This document shows positions 17,070 through 25,740 of a DNA stretch of 33,224 bases, one piece after another. Under the pieces are notes generated by a model. The model saw only the letters and a program-made list of their open reading frames with translations, did not search any database and was not told the DNA's origin. The stretch covers positions 1 through 33,224 of the forward strand of contig NZ_PSRR01000056.1 of the NCBI RefSeq assembly GCF_004296405.1. Direction: 5' to 3'. A program made the position numbers and the translations under genes. This DNA is from Bradyrhizobium sp. Leo170. Lineage in GTDB: Bacteria > Pseudomonadota > Alphaproteobacteria > Rhizobiales > Xanthobacteraceae. Each line of letters opens with the position of its first letter. Within the stretch, counting starts at the first letter, position 1.

Positions 17070-18725
17070 TCAATTCTTGGGCTGTCCGAAATCCAGCGGC
17101 GGCAGCTCGATCTCCGGAACCTCGATCTTGACGGAGTTCGGATCGACGGTCGAAATGGAGCCCTTGTAGTGCATCACCATCGACGGGAACAGGATGACCA
17201 GCCCGACCATGATGATCTGGATCACGACGAACGGCACCGCCCCCCAATAGATCTGGCCTGTCGTCACCGGCTCCATGCGCTTGCCGGTGACGCGATCGAT
17301 AAAGGATTCCTTCGGAGCCACCGAGCGCAGATAGAACAGGGCGAAGCCGAACGGCGGATGCATGAACGAGGTCTGCATGTTGACGCCGAGGATCACGCCG
17401 AACCAGATCAGGTCGATGCCGAGCTTCTCGGCCGCGGGCCCGAGCAGCGGGATCACGATGAAGGCGAGTTCGAAGAAATCGAGGAAGAAGGCGAGGACGA
17501 AGACGATCGCATTGACGACGATCAGGAAGCCGACCTGGCCGCCGGGAAGCGAGGTCAGGAGATGCTCGACCCATACATGGCCGTTGACGCCATAGAAGGT
17601 CAGCGAGAAGACGCGGGCGCCGACAAGGATGAATACCACGAAGGCCGACAGTTTCGCAGTCGATTCCACAGCCTGCCGGATCAGATCCCAGCTCAGCCGG
17701 CGCTTGATGGCGCCGAGAATGATCGCGCCCGCGGCGCCCATAGCGCCGCCTTCGGTCGGCGTGGCAAGGCCGATGAAGATGGTGCCGAGCACCAGGAAGA
17801 TCAGGAACAGTGGCGGCACCATTACGAACGTGGTTTGCTGTGCCATCGCCGAGAGGAAGCGGAAGCCTGTGAGCTTGTCGATGATCCAGTTAAGGACGGC
17901 GACGAAGAACGCGAACAGGATGCCGAAGAGCATGCTGAGCACGACGTAGTCGGCGCCGCTTACGGCGGAGCCCCGCATCATGAACCAACCGAACACGGAG
18001 CTCGCAATGAACAGCGCGCCGAGCGACCACAGCCCGCGGCTGCCATTCTTTTCGCGGAAGCCGATGGCTTCTGGAGGAAGGCCGGGTACCGCCTTGGGGA
18101 ACAGCAGCGTGACCAGGAAGGCGTAGCCGGCATAAAGGCCGGCAAGCACGAGGCCCGGAATGAACGCGCCTTCGTACATGTCGCCGACCGACTTGCCGAG
18201 CTGGTCGGCCATCACGATCAGCACCAGGGAAGGCGGAATGATCTGGGCCAGGGTGCCGGAAGCGGCGATGATGCCGGTGGCCATGCGACGGTCGTAGCCG
18301 TAGCGGAGCATGATCGGCAGCGAGATCAGGCCCATCGAGATCACGGATGCGGCGACGACGCCGGTCGTGGCGGCGAGCAGCGCGCCGACGAAAACGACGG
18401 CGTAGGCGAGGCCGCCGCGAATGGTGCCGAACAGTTGGCCGATGGTGTCGAGCAGATCCTCGGCCATGCCGGAGCGTTCGAGGACAAGCCCCATGAAGGT
18501 GAAGAAGGGGATTGCCAACAGCGTATCGTTGTTCATCACCCCGTAGACGCGTTCAGGCAGCGCCTGCAGGAAGTCGGGGTGGAATTGTCCAAGCTCGATT
18601 CCAACGACGGCGAAGATCAGCCCGACGGCGCCGAGCGAAAACGCGGCGGGATAGCCGAGCAGAAGCGTGATAACCAGCGCCGCGAACATGATCGGCGCCA
18701 TATTGTCGATAAGAAAAGCTGTCAT
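17070..18725 (-). CDS. dctM: TRAP transporter large membrane subunit (DctM/SiaM type)
   Basis: This 551-residue permease is about 100 residues longer than typical DctM. It has the family hallmarks LGYPAAFSLGAVGL, NNDTLLAIPFFTFMGLVLERSGM and ASGTLAQIIPPSLVLIVMADQLG. Also present are ATPTEGGAMGA, LAFFLDFFELAFIV and QTSFMHPPFGFALFYLR. It forms the main ion-coupled channel that takes substrate from a DctP protein. A C-terminal extension (SVKIEVPEIELPPLDFGQ) is also seen in the decayed paralogue at 19580. Start ATG 18725 lies 26 bases after dctQ, as in a normal TRAP operon. No dctP adjoins; the two orphan dctP genes at 976 and 3679 are the natural partner candidates in this window. Confidence 0.95.
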   Translation of the reverse strand: MTAFLIDNMAPIMFAALVITLLLGYPAAFSLGAVGLIFAVVGIELGQFHPDFLQALPERVYGVMNNDTLLAIPFFTFMGLVLERSGMAEDLLDTIGQLFGTIRGGLAYAVVFVGALLAATTGVVAASVISMGLISLPIMLRYGYDRRMATGIIAASGTLAQIIPPSLVLIVMADQLGKSVGDMYEGAFIPGLVLAGLYAGYAFLVTLLFPKAVPGLPPEAIGFREKNGSRGLWSLGALFIASSVFGWFMMRGSAVSGADYVVLSMLFGILFAFFVAVLNWIIDKLTGFRFLSAMAQQTTFVMVPPLFLIFLVLGTIFIGLATPTEGGAMGAAGAIILGAIKRRLSWDLIRQAVESTAKLSAFVVFILVGARVFSLTFYGVNGHVWVEHLLTSLPGGQVGFLIVVNAIVFVLAFFLDFFELAFIVIPLLGPAAEKLGIDLIWFGVILGVNMQTSFMHPPFGFALFYLRSVAPKESFIDRVTGKRMEPVTTGQIYWGAVPFVVIQIIMVGLVILFPSMVMHYKGSISTVDPNSVKIEVPEIELPPLDFGQPKN

Positions 18726-18751
18726 CCAAATTTCCCCGCGATCGCCTGCGA

Positions 18752-19333
18752 TCAGCGCTTTTCGATCGCCTCAACGAGGTGTTCGACTTCGGCCTCGATG
18801 GCATTCACCTGCGTGTCGTGCGGATCCGGAATGAGGCCGCGCATCACGGCGATGCGCTTGATCAGTTCGGATATTCCCTGGACAAATAGATAAGCGAATC
18901 CGATGACGATCAGCGACTTGGCCGGCCATTGCGGCAGACCGCCGGCATTGCCGGATTGCTCGTTGAGCTCGTAGGACCGCACGAAGAACGGGCCGCCGGT
19001 GATGATCATGACGATGCAGAGCGGCAGCAGGAAGAACGCGTGACCGATGACGTCGATGATGTTGCGTACCTTCTTGGGCAGCGCGTTGTTGACGATATCG
19101 ATTCGGATGTGTTCGTTGTCGAGCAAGGTCCAGGGGGCGCACAACAGGAATACGACGCTGAACAACACCCATTGAAGCTCAAGCCAGGAGTTGGACGACA
19201 TATCGAGCGTCTTGCGGACGATGGCGTTGACAGCCGAGATGATGACCGCGACCAGGATCAGCCATGCCAGGCGCTTGCCGGTCCAGCGTGTGAACGCGTC
19301 AATGCCACGGCTCAATTTCAAGAGCGATTGCAA
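18752..19333 (-). CDS. dctQ: TRAP transporter small membrane subunit (DctQ type)
   Basis: This 193-residue protein has four predicted helices. The family-typical text WLELQWVLFSVVFLLCAPWTLLDNEHIRIDIV is split over helices 2 and 3, with the conserved E, R and D residues. It pairs with DctM to form the membrane complex. The start is taken as TTG 19333, because GGGGAGGATCATCGG precedes it and the cytoplasmic N-terminal LQSLLKLSRGIDAFTRW is typical. A longer frame from 19534 would add about 67 residues with no support. Translation passes to dctM 26 bases after the stop. The C-terminus is acidic. Confidence 0.9.
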   Translation of the reverse strand: MQSLLKLSRGIDAFTRWTGKRLAWLILVAVIISAVNAIVRKTLDMSSNSWLELQWVLFSVVFLLCAPWTLLDNEHIRIDIVNNALPKKVRNIIDVIGHAFFLLPLCIVMIITGGPFFVRSYELNEQSGNAGGLPQWPAKSLIVIGFAYLFVQGISELIKRIAVMRGLIPDPHDTQVNAIEAEVEHLVEAIEKR

Positions 19334-19579
19334 CCGATGATCCTCCCCGCTTCGGACCCTTGCCGTCTTGACTGCGCCCACCGGGCGCAGTGGCTTATCC
19401 AGCCAAGCTAGCATGAAGCCCGCCGCACCAAACCAGCGGGCAGAGCCGGCGTCAATCGGAAGTTTGTTGATATTGAAGGGGAATTGGCGGTGCGGTAGGC
19501 CGAGCGCCCGTCCTGCGCCGGCCACTTTTAGCAATGGGGATTCGAGAAAGAACTTGGCCGGATCGATCCGACCGTCCGG

Positions 19580-20658
19580 TTATTGCTTCGGTGTAGGACT
19601 GAAATCCAGCGGCGGCAGGTCGATCTGCGGCACCTCGATCTTCACCTTGTTCAGGTCGACGTCGAGGGGCTCGTGAGCAGGGCCGTCACCGTGATCGGGA
19701 AGGCGATCACCAGCGCGACCATGATCGCCTGCAATCCGATCCAGGGCATCGCGCCCTAATAGATGTCGGAGCTCTTCACTTCCTTCGGCGCTACGCCGCG
19801 CAAGTAGAACCGCGCGAATCCGAACGGCGGGTGCAGGAACGACGTCTGCATGTTCACGCAGAGCATGACGCCGAACCAGATCAGCGCCGCGTCGGGGCCG
19901 ACGACCGGCGCCAGGATCTTCTGCGCGACCGGCGCGATCATCGGCAGGATGATGAACGCGATCTCGAAGAAGTCGAGGAAGAAGGCCAGGAAGAAGGCCA
20001 GGAAGAAGATGAAGAGGTTGATGAAGATCAGGAAGCCCCAGACGCCGCCGAGCAGCGATGTCAGATGGTGCTCGAGCCAGACGTCGCCGGAGACGCCGAG
20101 GAACACGACCGAGAAGCAGGTCGAGCCGATCAGGATGAAGGTGACCATGCAGGTGATGCGCATGATCGTCTCATAGCCCTGCTTGATCAAGTCGCGCAGG
20201 TCGGGAATGCGCACCGCCTCGAGGCAGATCCAGATCACCGCAAGGTAGGTGATGGCAAACATGATCTTGAAGACCAGATTCTCGCTGTAGAGGATCGCGA
20301 CGATGGTGCCGATGCCCGCGGCAACGACGCCGGCTTCGGTCGGCGTCGCAGGCCCCATCATCATGGTGCCAAGCACGACGAAGATCAGCACCGCTGACGG
20401 GATGAGGCCGAGCAGGCACTTCTTCCACAATGCCCAGCCGGTCAGCGTGCGCGCTTCCTTCGGCACTGCCGGCACGTGGCTCGGCTTGATGATGCCAAGC
20501 AGGAAGGTGTAGCCGGCGAACAGCAGGATCTGGAAGATCGACGGCCCCCCAGGCGCCGAGATACATGTCGCCGACCGATTTGCCGAGCTGGTCGGCAAGC
20601 ACGATCAGAGGAATCCGAACGAAAGCCCGACTGCGGCCAGCGTGAACGCCACGGGCTA
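19580..20658 (-). pseudogene. Decayed second TRAP large membrane subunit (dctM pseudogene)
   Basis: In the minus-strand frames I read PVAFTLAAVGLSFGF, then IVLADQLGKSVGDMYLGAW, then a long frame from LLFAGYTFLLG to HPPFGFARFYLRGVAPKE, all homologous to dctM. Lesions are: loss of the extreme N-terminus; a deletion of about 130 codons joining GLSFGF to the LIVLADQ motif; and a frameshift at the C6 run (20545-20550). There is also a 12-bp tandem duplication giving LAFFLAFFLDFF, and a TGG-to-TAG nonsense change at 19756-19758 in the IYWGA motif. A further frameshift near 19670 precedes a C-terminal extension ending LPPLDFSPTPKQ. It cannot encode a working permease. It lies upstream of and parallel to dctQM. 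Confidence 0.9.
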
Positions 20659-20728
20659 GTGAAAGCTGCCGCACCATTTCAGCGCGGATTGATAGCGTCA
20701 ATCGGAAAATGGGCAAATTGACGCGGGG

Positions 20729-20752
20729 ACCAAGCCGCTGCGTGGGCTTGGT
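20729..20752. terminator. Perfect-stem hairpin downstream of moaA
   Basis: A perfect 8-bp stem (ACCAAGCC / GGCTTGGT) with an 8-base loop lies 60 bases beyond the moaA stop, between moaA and the dctM pseudogene. There is no T-run on either side, so termination is only possible, not shown. Confidence 0.35.
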
Positions 20753-20812
20753 GAATCGCGGAGCGATTGGCGCTTGGAGGAGGCCGGTCGGGGCGAGGTG
20801 AGGGCGGCGGCC

Positions 20813-21847
20813 TCAGCCGCCGGTGACGCTCATATGCCGGCTGACGCTGGGGCGGTTGTGGCGGCGGTCGATGATGAAATCATGCCCCTTCGGCTTCAAG
20901 CCGATGGCGCGGTCGATCGCGGCGGACAACAGCTCGTTGTCTGCCGACGCCCGCAGCGGTTTGCGCAAATCGGAGGCATCTTCGTGGCCCAGGCAGGTGT
21001 GCAGCGTGCCGGTGCAGGTGATGCGCACGCGGTTGCAGGATTCGCAGAAATTGTGGGTCATCGGCGTGATGAAGCCGAGCTTGCCGCCGGTCTCGCTGAC
21101 CCGGACATAGCGGGCAGGGCCGCCGGTGCTCTCGTCGAGATCGGTCAGCGTGAACTGCTTTTCCAGCCGGGCGCGGACAAGCGATAGCGGCACATACTGA
21201 TCGATACGGCCGGCGCCGATGTCGCCCATCGGCATCACCTCGATCAAGGTCAGCGCCATGCCCTTGCCGTGCGCCCACTCCATCAGCGAGGGGATCTCGT
21301 CCTCGTTCATGTTCTTGAGCGCCACCGCGTTGATCTTGACCGCAAGCCCTGCGGCGCGTGCCGCCTCGATGCCGGCCAGCACCTTGTCGATGTCGCCCCA
21401 GCGCGTGATGGCGCGGAATTTGTCGGCATCGAGCGTGTCGAGCGAGACGTTGATGCGGCGCACGCCGCAATCGGCGAGTTCGCCTGCGAAGCGCGCGAGC
21501 TGCGAGGCGTTGGTGGTCAGCGTCAATTCATCGAGCGCGCCGTTCGCAAGATGCCGCGACAGCGAGCGCACCAGCGTCATCACATTGCGCCGCACCAGGG
21601 GCTCGCCGCCGGTGAGGCGGAGCTTGCGCACGCCCTTGGCGATGAAGGCCGAGCAGAGCCGGTCGAGCTCTTCCAGCGTCAGGAGATCGGCTTTCGGCAG
21701 AAAGGTCATGTCTTCCGACATGCAGTAGAAGCAGCGCAAGTCACAGCGGTCGGTGACGGAGACGCGCAGGTAGCGGATCGTCCGGCCGAACGGATCGGTC
21801 ATCGGACGGAACAGGGATTCGGATGGAGGAAGCGAAATCGCGCTCAT
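20813..21847 (-). CDS. moaA: GTP 3',8-cyclase MoaA
   Basis: This 344-residue radical SAM enzyme catalyses the first step of molybdenum cofactor synthesis, turning GTP into 3',8-cyclo-7,8-dihydro-GTP. The N-terminal cluster is C35-x3-C39-x2-C42 ([16 protein letters not shown]). The second, GTP-binding cluster is C268-x2-C271-x13-C285 ([13 protein letters not shown], then LHTC). The chain ends in the essential double Gly (SVTGG). Length is normal for the family. ATG 21847 is the natural start; nothing odd was seen. It stands alone here, without other moa genes nearby. Confidence 0.97.
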   Translation of the reverse strand: MSAISLPPSESLFRPMTDPFGRTIRYLRVSVTDRCDLRCFYCMSEDMTFLPKADLLTLEELDRLCSAFIAKGVRKLRLTGGEPLVRRNVMTLVRSLSRHLANGALDELTLTTNASQLARFAGELADCGVRRINVSLDTLDADKFRAITRWGDIDKVLAGIEAARAAGLAVKINAVALKNMNEDEIPSLMEWAHGKGMALTLIEVMPMGDIGAGRIDQYVPLSLVRARLEKQFTLTDLDESTGGPARYVRVSETGGKLGFITPMTHNFCESCNRVRITCTGTLHTCLGHEDASDLRKPLRASADNELLSAAIDRAIGLKPKGHDFIIDRRHNRPSVSRHMSVTGG

Positions 21848-21978
21848 TCACACGCCTTGCCAACGCCTTGCTCGACGGAGCCGGACGAAAGGGAAGTGAC
21901 GCTCCGCCAGCACAATCTAGGCAGCTTGTTACCGTCCGACAATGCGCTCCGTCAAACAGTGCAGTGCGAACGTGCAAA

Positions 21979-22452
21979 TCAGCGCTGCACCGGCGCGTTC
22001 GGGTCGGGGAAGGCCGAGCCATTGGCCGCGGCGGCCGGTTCGGCCGCAGGTGCTGCCGCAGCGGCTGGCTTCGGCCGCTTCGGTCGCGGCTTGCGCGCCC
22101 TGGGCGGCGGAGCCGTGGGCTTCAGTTCCGCAACCACGGGATTTGGATCGACGACGGTCGATGCTGAAGTGGTGAGGTCGCCGGGGTTGCGGACCACCGT
22201 GACCGGAACCGTGGCCGATTCATACTTCGGCAGGTTGAAGGTGACGGAGAAGCCGCTGTCGGGCGCTGCCACCGAGACGGTGCAGGGCGTTTTGCAGCCT
22301 GGTCCGACCGAGGTCACCGCGTCCGCGCCCGGAGGCGTCGATTCGAGCTGAACCTGGACCGGCGCAGGCGCCGACTTGAACGAATCCCAAGAAAAAGACG
22401 AACAGCCCGCCAGGCTTGCCCCGGCGACGGCAATCGCGATGACACGACGCAT
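21979..22452 (-). CDS. Putative lipoprotein with PEGA-like domain and Lys/Pro/Ala tail
   Basis: This 157-residue protein starts with a lipoprotein signal (MRRVIAIAVAGASLAGCSSF, lipobox LAGC). It then has a short beta domain resembling PEGA (VQLESTPPGADAVTS, then CKTPCTVSV), where the two cysteines could form a disulfide. The tail is rich in Pro, Ala, Arg and Lys (PPRARKPRPKRPKP) and probably disordered. An envelope role, perhaps binding a polymer, is an inference from the domain type. The ATG at 22452 begins the signal. It lies between moaA and gph on the same strand. Confidence 0.8.
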   Translation of the reverse strand: MRRVIAIAVAGASLAGCSSFSWDSFKSAPAPVQVQLESTPPGADAVTSVGPGCKTPCTVSVAAPDSGFSVTFNLPKYESATVPVTVVRNPGDLTTSASTVVDPNPVVAELKPTAPPPRARKPRPKRPKPAAAAAPAAEPAAAANGSAFPDPNAPVQR

Positions 22453-22603
22453 AATTGATCCACCTAACTGTGGCTGAGAGCCACAATCCCCGGGCGGACC
22501 ATAGGAGGGTGGGCACTGCGGCGCAACGGCGCAGGGCGAATTCGCTAGGCGATGGTTAATAAGGACGCGTGGCGTTGCAAAAAAGCAACGTTAGCTCAGT
22601 AGG

Positions 22604-23290
22604 TTACGAGATATTCACAGTCCTGGCGAGGCTGTCGACAGCCGCCGGCAGCTCCCGCATATGGCCGATCAGCCGATCCGGCTTCAATTCGGCGATAGGT
22701 ATCTCGGTATAGCCGAATTCAACCCCAATCACCGGGATACCTGCCCGTCGGGCGACTCCGACATCCGGCCCGCCATCGCCGACCATGACTGCGGAGGACA
22801 ATTGTCCGCCCGCCTGCGCCACCGTTTGCCGGAGGATCGCCGGATCCGGTTTCGAGATCCCAAAGGTGTCAGCCCCGCAGATCGCCGCAAACCGGCCGCT
22901 CAGGCCGAGCTGATCGAGCAGGAGCTTTGACAGGAATTCGAGCTTGTTGGTGCAGACCGCGAAGCGGAACCCCTGCACGGCGAGCTCGTCCAGCGCGGTT
23001 TCCAGGCCTTCGAACGGGCGCGATTCGTTGGCGATATGGGCGGCGTAATAGTCGATGAAATCCTTGGTCAGCCGGCTGATGTCGTCGGTGCTGGCGTGGC
23101 GGCCCTCGAGCTCGAGCGCGCGCTCGATCAGTCTGCGTGCGCCGCCGCCGATCATGGTCCGCGCCGATTGCAGCGGCACCGGGGCCAAGCCCTCGCGGTC
23201 CAGCACGTAATTCAGCGCGCTGATCAGGTCGGGCGCGGTATCGACGAGGGTACCGTCGAGATCGAAAACGACAATGCCGGGAGAGTTCAT
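22604..23290 (-). CDS. gph: Phosphoglycolate phosphatase (HAD superfamily)
   Basis: This 228-residue HAD hydrolase has motif I VVFDLDGTLVDTAPDL with both catalytic aspartates, motif II around AVCTNKLE, motif III Lys in SKPDPAILR and motif IV AVMVGDGGPDVGVA. It dephosphorylates 2-phosphoglycolate from DNA repair or, in autotrophs, from photorespiration. The start is taken as ATG 23290. AGGAGG abuts it without spacing, so a start a few codons later is possible, but no better codon is seen. It is divergent from the SDR gene; the 81 bases between must hold both promoters. Confidence 0.92.
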   Translation of the reverse strand: MNSPGIVVFDLDGTLVDTAPDLISALNYVLDREGLAPVPLQSARTMIGGGARRLIERALELEGRHASTDDISRLTKDFIDYYAAHIANESRPFEGLETALDELAVQGFRFAVCTNKLEFLSKLLLDQLGLSGRFAAICGADTFGISKPDPAILRQTVAQAGGQLSSAVMVGDGGPDVGVARRAGIPVIGVEFGYTEIPIAELKPDRLIGHMRELPAAVDSLARTVNIS

Positions 23291-23371
23291 CCTCCTTTGG
23301 CTATCGTTTCCGGCGCCGTCATGCAAGAGAAGAGGGCGGACTTCGCTGTGAGCGTTATGGGAGGGCGTTCC

Positions 23372-24205
23372 ATGCGTGAACTTGCCGGCAGAACAGCTTT
23401 TGTCACGGGAGGGGCCAGCGGCATCGGCCTTGCGCTCAGTCGTGCGTTCGCAGAGGCCGGCATGAAGGTGATGCTCGCCGATATCGAGGCGGACGCGCTG
23501 GAGCGCGCTGTCAAAAGTCTGGCTGAGTTTGGCCCGAGCATCAGAGGCACGATCTGCGATGTCGCCGATCCCGCAAGCGTCGAGGACGCCGCCGGCGCCA
23601 CGTTCGATGCCTTCGGCAATGTCCACATCCTCTGCAACAATGCCGGCGTCGCCGCCGGCGGCGGCATCGACGCCATCTCGCTCGAGAGCTGGCGCTGGGT
23701 GATCGATGTCAACCTGATGGGCGTCGTGCATGGCATCGCAAGCTTCCTGCCGCACATGCGCAAGCACGGCGAGGGCGGACACATCGTCAACACCGCCTCG
23801 ATGGCCGGGATGAACGGGGGGCTCGGCTTCAGCGCTTACTCGGCGACGAAATTCGCGGTCGTCAGCATGTCGGAAGGACTGGCCCTGCGGCTCAAGCCGC
23901 TTGGTATCGGCGTCAGCGTGCTGTGCCCGAGCTTCGTGCGGACCCGGATCGGCGAGAGCGGACGTAACCGCCCTCCGCGCTACGGTCCGTCACCCGCGCT
24001 TGATCCCGCGAGCCCGGCGGCCGCCATGGTCGCGGAGATCGCGCGGCAATTGGAGGCGGGCATGGATCCGGCCGATGTCGCCGCACGTGTGCTTGCCGCG
24101 ATACGGGAAGATCGCCTCTATGTATTTACCCATCCCGGCATGCGGGCCGAGGTCGAGGCACGGTTTGCCGCGATCCTGGCCGCGATGGACGAGGTCTCAA
24201 GTTAA
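23372..24205 (+). CDS. Short-chain dehydrogenase/reductase (SDR)
   Basis: This 277-residue Rossmann-fold oxidoreductase has the cofactor loop TGGASGIG, the acidic ADIEAD after beta-2 that favours NAD(H), NNAGVAAGG, and the catalytic Ser and YxxxK (NTASMAGM and YSATK). The substrate is unknown. ATG 23372 follows GGGAGGGCGTTCC; an in-frame ATG 15 bases upstream is less well placed. The 244 bases that follow, up to rpiA, show nothing I can name. Confidence 0.9.
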   Translation: MRELAGRTAFVTGGASGIGLALSRAFAEAGMKVMLADIEADALERAVKSLAEFGPSIRGTICDVADPASVEDAAGATFDAFGNVHILCNNAGVAAGGGIDAISLESWRWVIDVNLMGVVHGIASFLPHMRKHGEGGHIVNTASMAGMNGGLGFSAYSATKFAVVSMSEGLALRLKPLGIGVSVLCPSFVRTRIGESGRNRPPRYGPSPALDPASPAAAMVAEIARQLEAGMDPADVAARVLAAIREDRLYVFTHPGMRAEVEARFAAILAAMDEVSS

Positions 24206-24449
24206 TCTTTCGGTTGAGGACGAAGCGTCGCCTCGTCGGAAGAAAGCGTGGAAAAACAGCACGCTGGCGCTCGATTCTGATCGAATATTAAAACTGCATT
24301 CCGCCGCCGTATAAGGCGCTATTGGCGCTGTCCCTGCGCGCAAAAGGCGGCTAGATATGCGCCGCCGGAGCGGGGATGGGGCCGCTCCCAAGCCTTAGAA
24401 CTGATCCCGCGAACTAGCCCCGAGAACAAGTCCTGGGAAATCGTCGCAC

Positions 24450-25148
24450 GTGGACATGGACGGATTGAAACGACAGGCCGCTGCGCGCGCCCTGCAAGAA
24501 GTGCGCGACGGCATGAAGCTCGGGCTCGGCACCGGGTCGACCGCCAAGCATTTCGTCGACCTGCTCTGCGAGAAGGTGCGGGCCGGCATGAAGGTCGTGG
24601 GCGTGCCGACCTCGGAGGCGACCCGCGCGCAGGCGGAAGCCTGCGGCATTGCGCTCGCCACGCTGGACGAGATCGACCATCTCGATCTCACGGTCGACGG
24701 CGCCGACGAAGTCGATCCCGCGCTCAACCTGATCAAGGGCGGCGGTGGCGCGCTGCTCCGCGAGAAGATCGTGGCGGCCGCATCCGATCGCATGGTCGTG
24801 ATCGCCGATGAGAGCAAATGGGTCGATCCGCTCGGCCGTTTCCCGCTGCCGATCGAGGTGATCCCGTTTGGGCTCGCGGCGACCAAGGCGGCGATCGCCA
24901 AAGCCTTTGTGGAGGCCGGCGTTGCCGGCGAGATGGTGCTGCGGACGGCCAAGGACGGCCACGTTTTTGTCACCGATGGCGGCCACTGGATTGTCGACGC
25001 CCATCTGGGACGGATAGGGGATGCGCCGCGCCTGGCGGGACTGCTGAGCGTGATCCCGGGCGTTGTCGAGCACGGGTTGTTCATCGGTCTCGCCGGCACG
25101 GTCGTGCTGGCGGGCGCGCAGGGAATTCGCGTTGTTGAACGGCGCTGA
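24450..25148 (+). CDS. rpiA: Ribose-5-phosphate isomerase A
   Basis: This 232-residue enzyme interconverts ribose 5-phosphate and ribulose 5-phosphate in the pentose phosphate pathway. Family motifs are complete: [38 protein letters not shown], and [18 protein letters not shown]. The frame opens with GTG 24450; an ATG two codons on (24456) is equally possible, and the ribosome-binding site is poor in either case. A DUF2059 gene follows by 25 bases, then gor, forming a probable rpiA-DUF2059-gor unit. Confidence 0.95.
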   Translation: MDMDGLKRQAAARALQEVRDGMKLGLGTGSTAKHFVDLLCEKVRAGMKVVGVPTSEATRAQAEACGIALATLDEIDHLDLTVDGADEVDPALNLIKGGGGALLREKIVAAASDRMVVIADESKWVDPLGRFPLPIEVIPFGLAATKAAIAKAFVEAGVAGEMVLRTAKDGHVFVTDGGHWIVDAHLGRIGDAPRLAGLLSVIPGVVEHGLFIGLAGTVVLAGAQGIRVVERR

Positions 25149-25173
25149 CGCCGTAAATTCTGGGAGAATTAGA

Positions 25174-25716
25174 ATGACGAGCTTTGTACGGATTTTGTCG
25201 GCCACGGGCCTCGGATTGGCTGTGGCCCTGACCGCCGTATCGGTGAGCGCGCAGCAGAAGGCGCCGGCTCCCGCGGCGGCGCCCACGCTGAAGGAAGGCT
25301 CGCCCGCGGCGATCGCCGCCGCCAAGGAAATCCTCAAGATGAAGAACGCGAGCGCGATGTACGCCAACGCCGTTCCCAACATCGTGCTGCAGACCAAGGA
25401 AAGCCTGGTGCAGTCGAACCTCAACTACCAGAAGGACCTCAACGAGGTTGCCACCATCGTCGCCAAGAACCTGGCCGGCCGCGAGCAGGAGATCGGCGAC
25501 GGCATGGCCAAGGTCTATGCCAACGAATTCACCGAGCAGGAACTGAAGGACCTCGTCACCTTCTACAAGTCGCCGTTGGGCCAGAAGCTGCTCGCCAGCG
25601 AGCCCCGGGCAATCCAGTTCTCGATGTCCTATATGAACCAGTGGGCGCAGCAGTTCGCCGAGATTGTGAACGCCCAGTTCCGGGCCGAGATGCGCAAGCG
25701 CGGCAAGGAGATCTGA
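25174..25716 (+). CDS. DUF2059 exported protein
   Basis: This 180-residue protein has a signal peptide (MTSFVRILSATGLGLAVALT, cleavage likely after VSAQ), a Pro/Ala-rich linker, and a helical DUF2059 domain with the typical FTEQELKDLVTFYKSPLGQK stretch. No function is known for the family. ATG 25174 follows GGGAGAATTAGA. It lies between rpiA and gor with short spacing, as I recall for other Bradyrhizobiaceae, so it is probably co-transcribed with them. Confidence 0.92.
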   Translation: MTSFVRILSATGLGLAVALTAVSVSAQQKAPAPAAAPTLKEGSPAAIAAAKEILKMKNASAMYANAVPNIVLQTKESLVQSNLNYQKDLNEVATIVAKNLAGREQEIGDGMAKVYANEFTEQELKDLVTFYKSPLGQKLLASEPRAIQFSMSYMNQWAQQFAEIVNAQFRAEMRKRGKEI

Positions 25717-25740
25717 TTTTCTGGTTTAGGACACAGCGCC

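Noticed and set aside
17169..18893. Long open frame of 574 codons on the + strand
   Set aside because: It is the antisense shadow of dctM and dctQ; its composition (Asp/Glu/His-rich) has no domain and the minus-strand genes are certain.
22573..22590. CGTTGC-A6-GCAACG hairpin as a terminator for gph
   Set aside because: The homopolymer lies in the loop, not after the stem, on both strands, so it is not a standard intrinsic terminator.
22585..22606. AGCTCAGTAGGTTA resembles the D-arm of a tRNA
   Set aside because: No acceptor stem, anticodon arm or T-arm can be formed around it, and the stretch runs directly into the gph stop codon.
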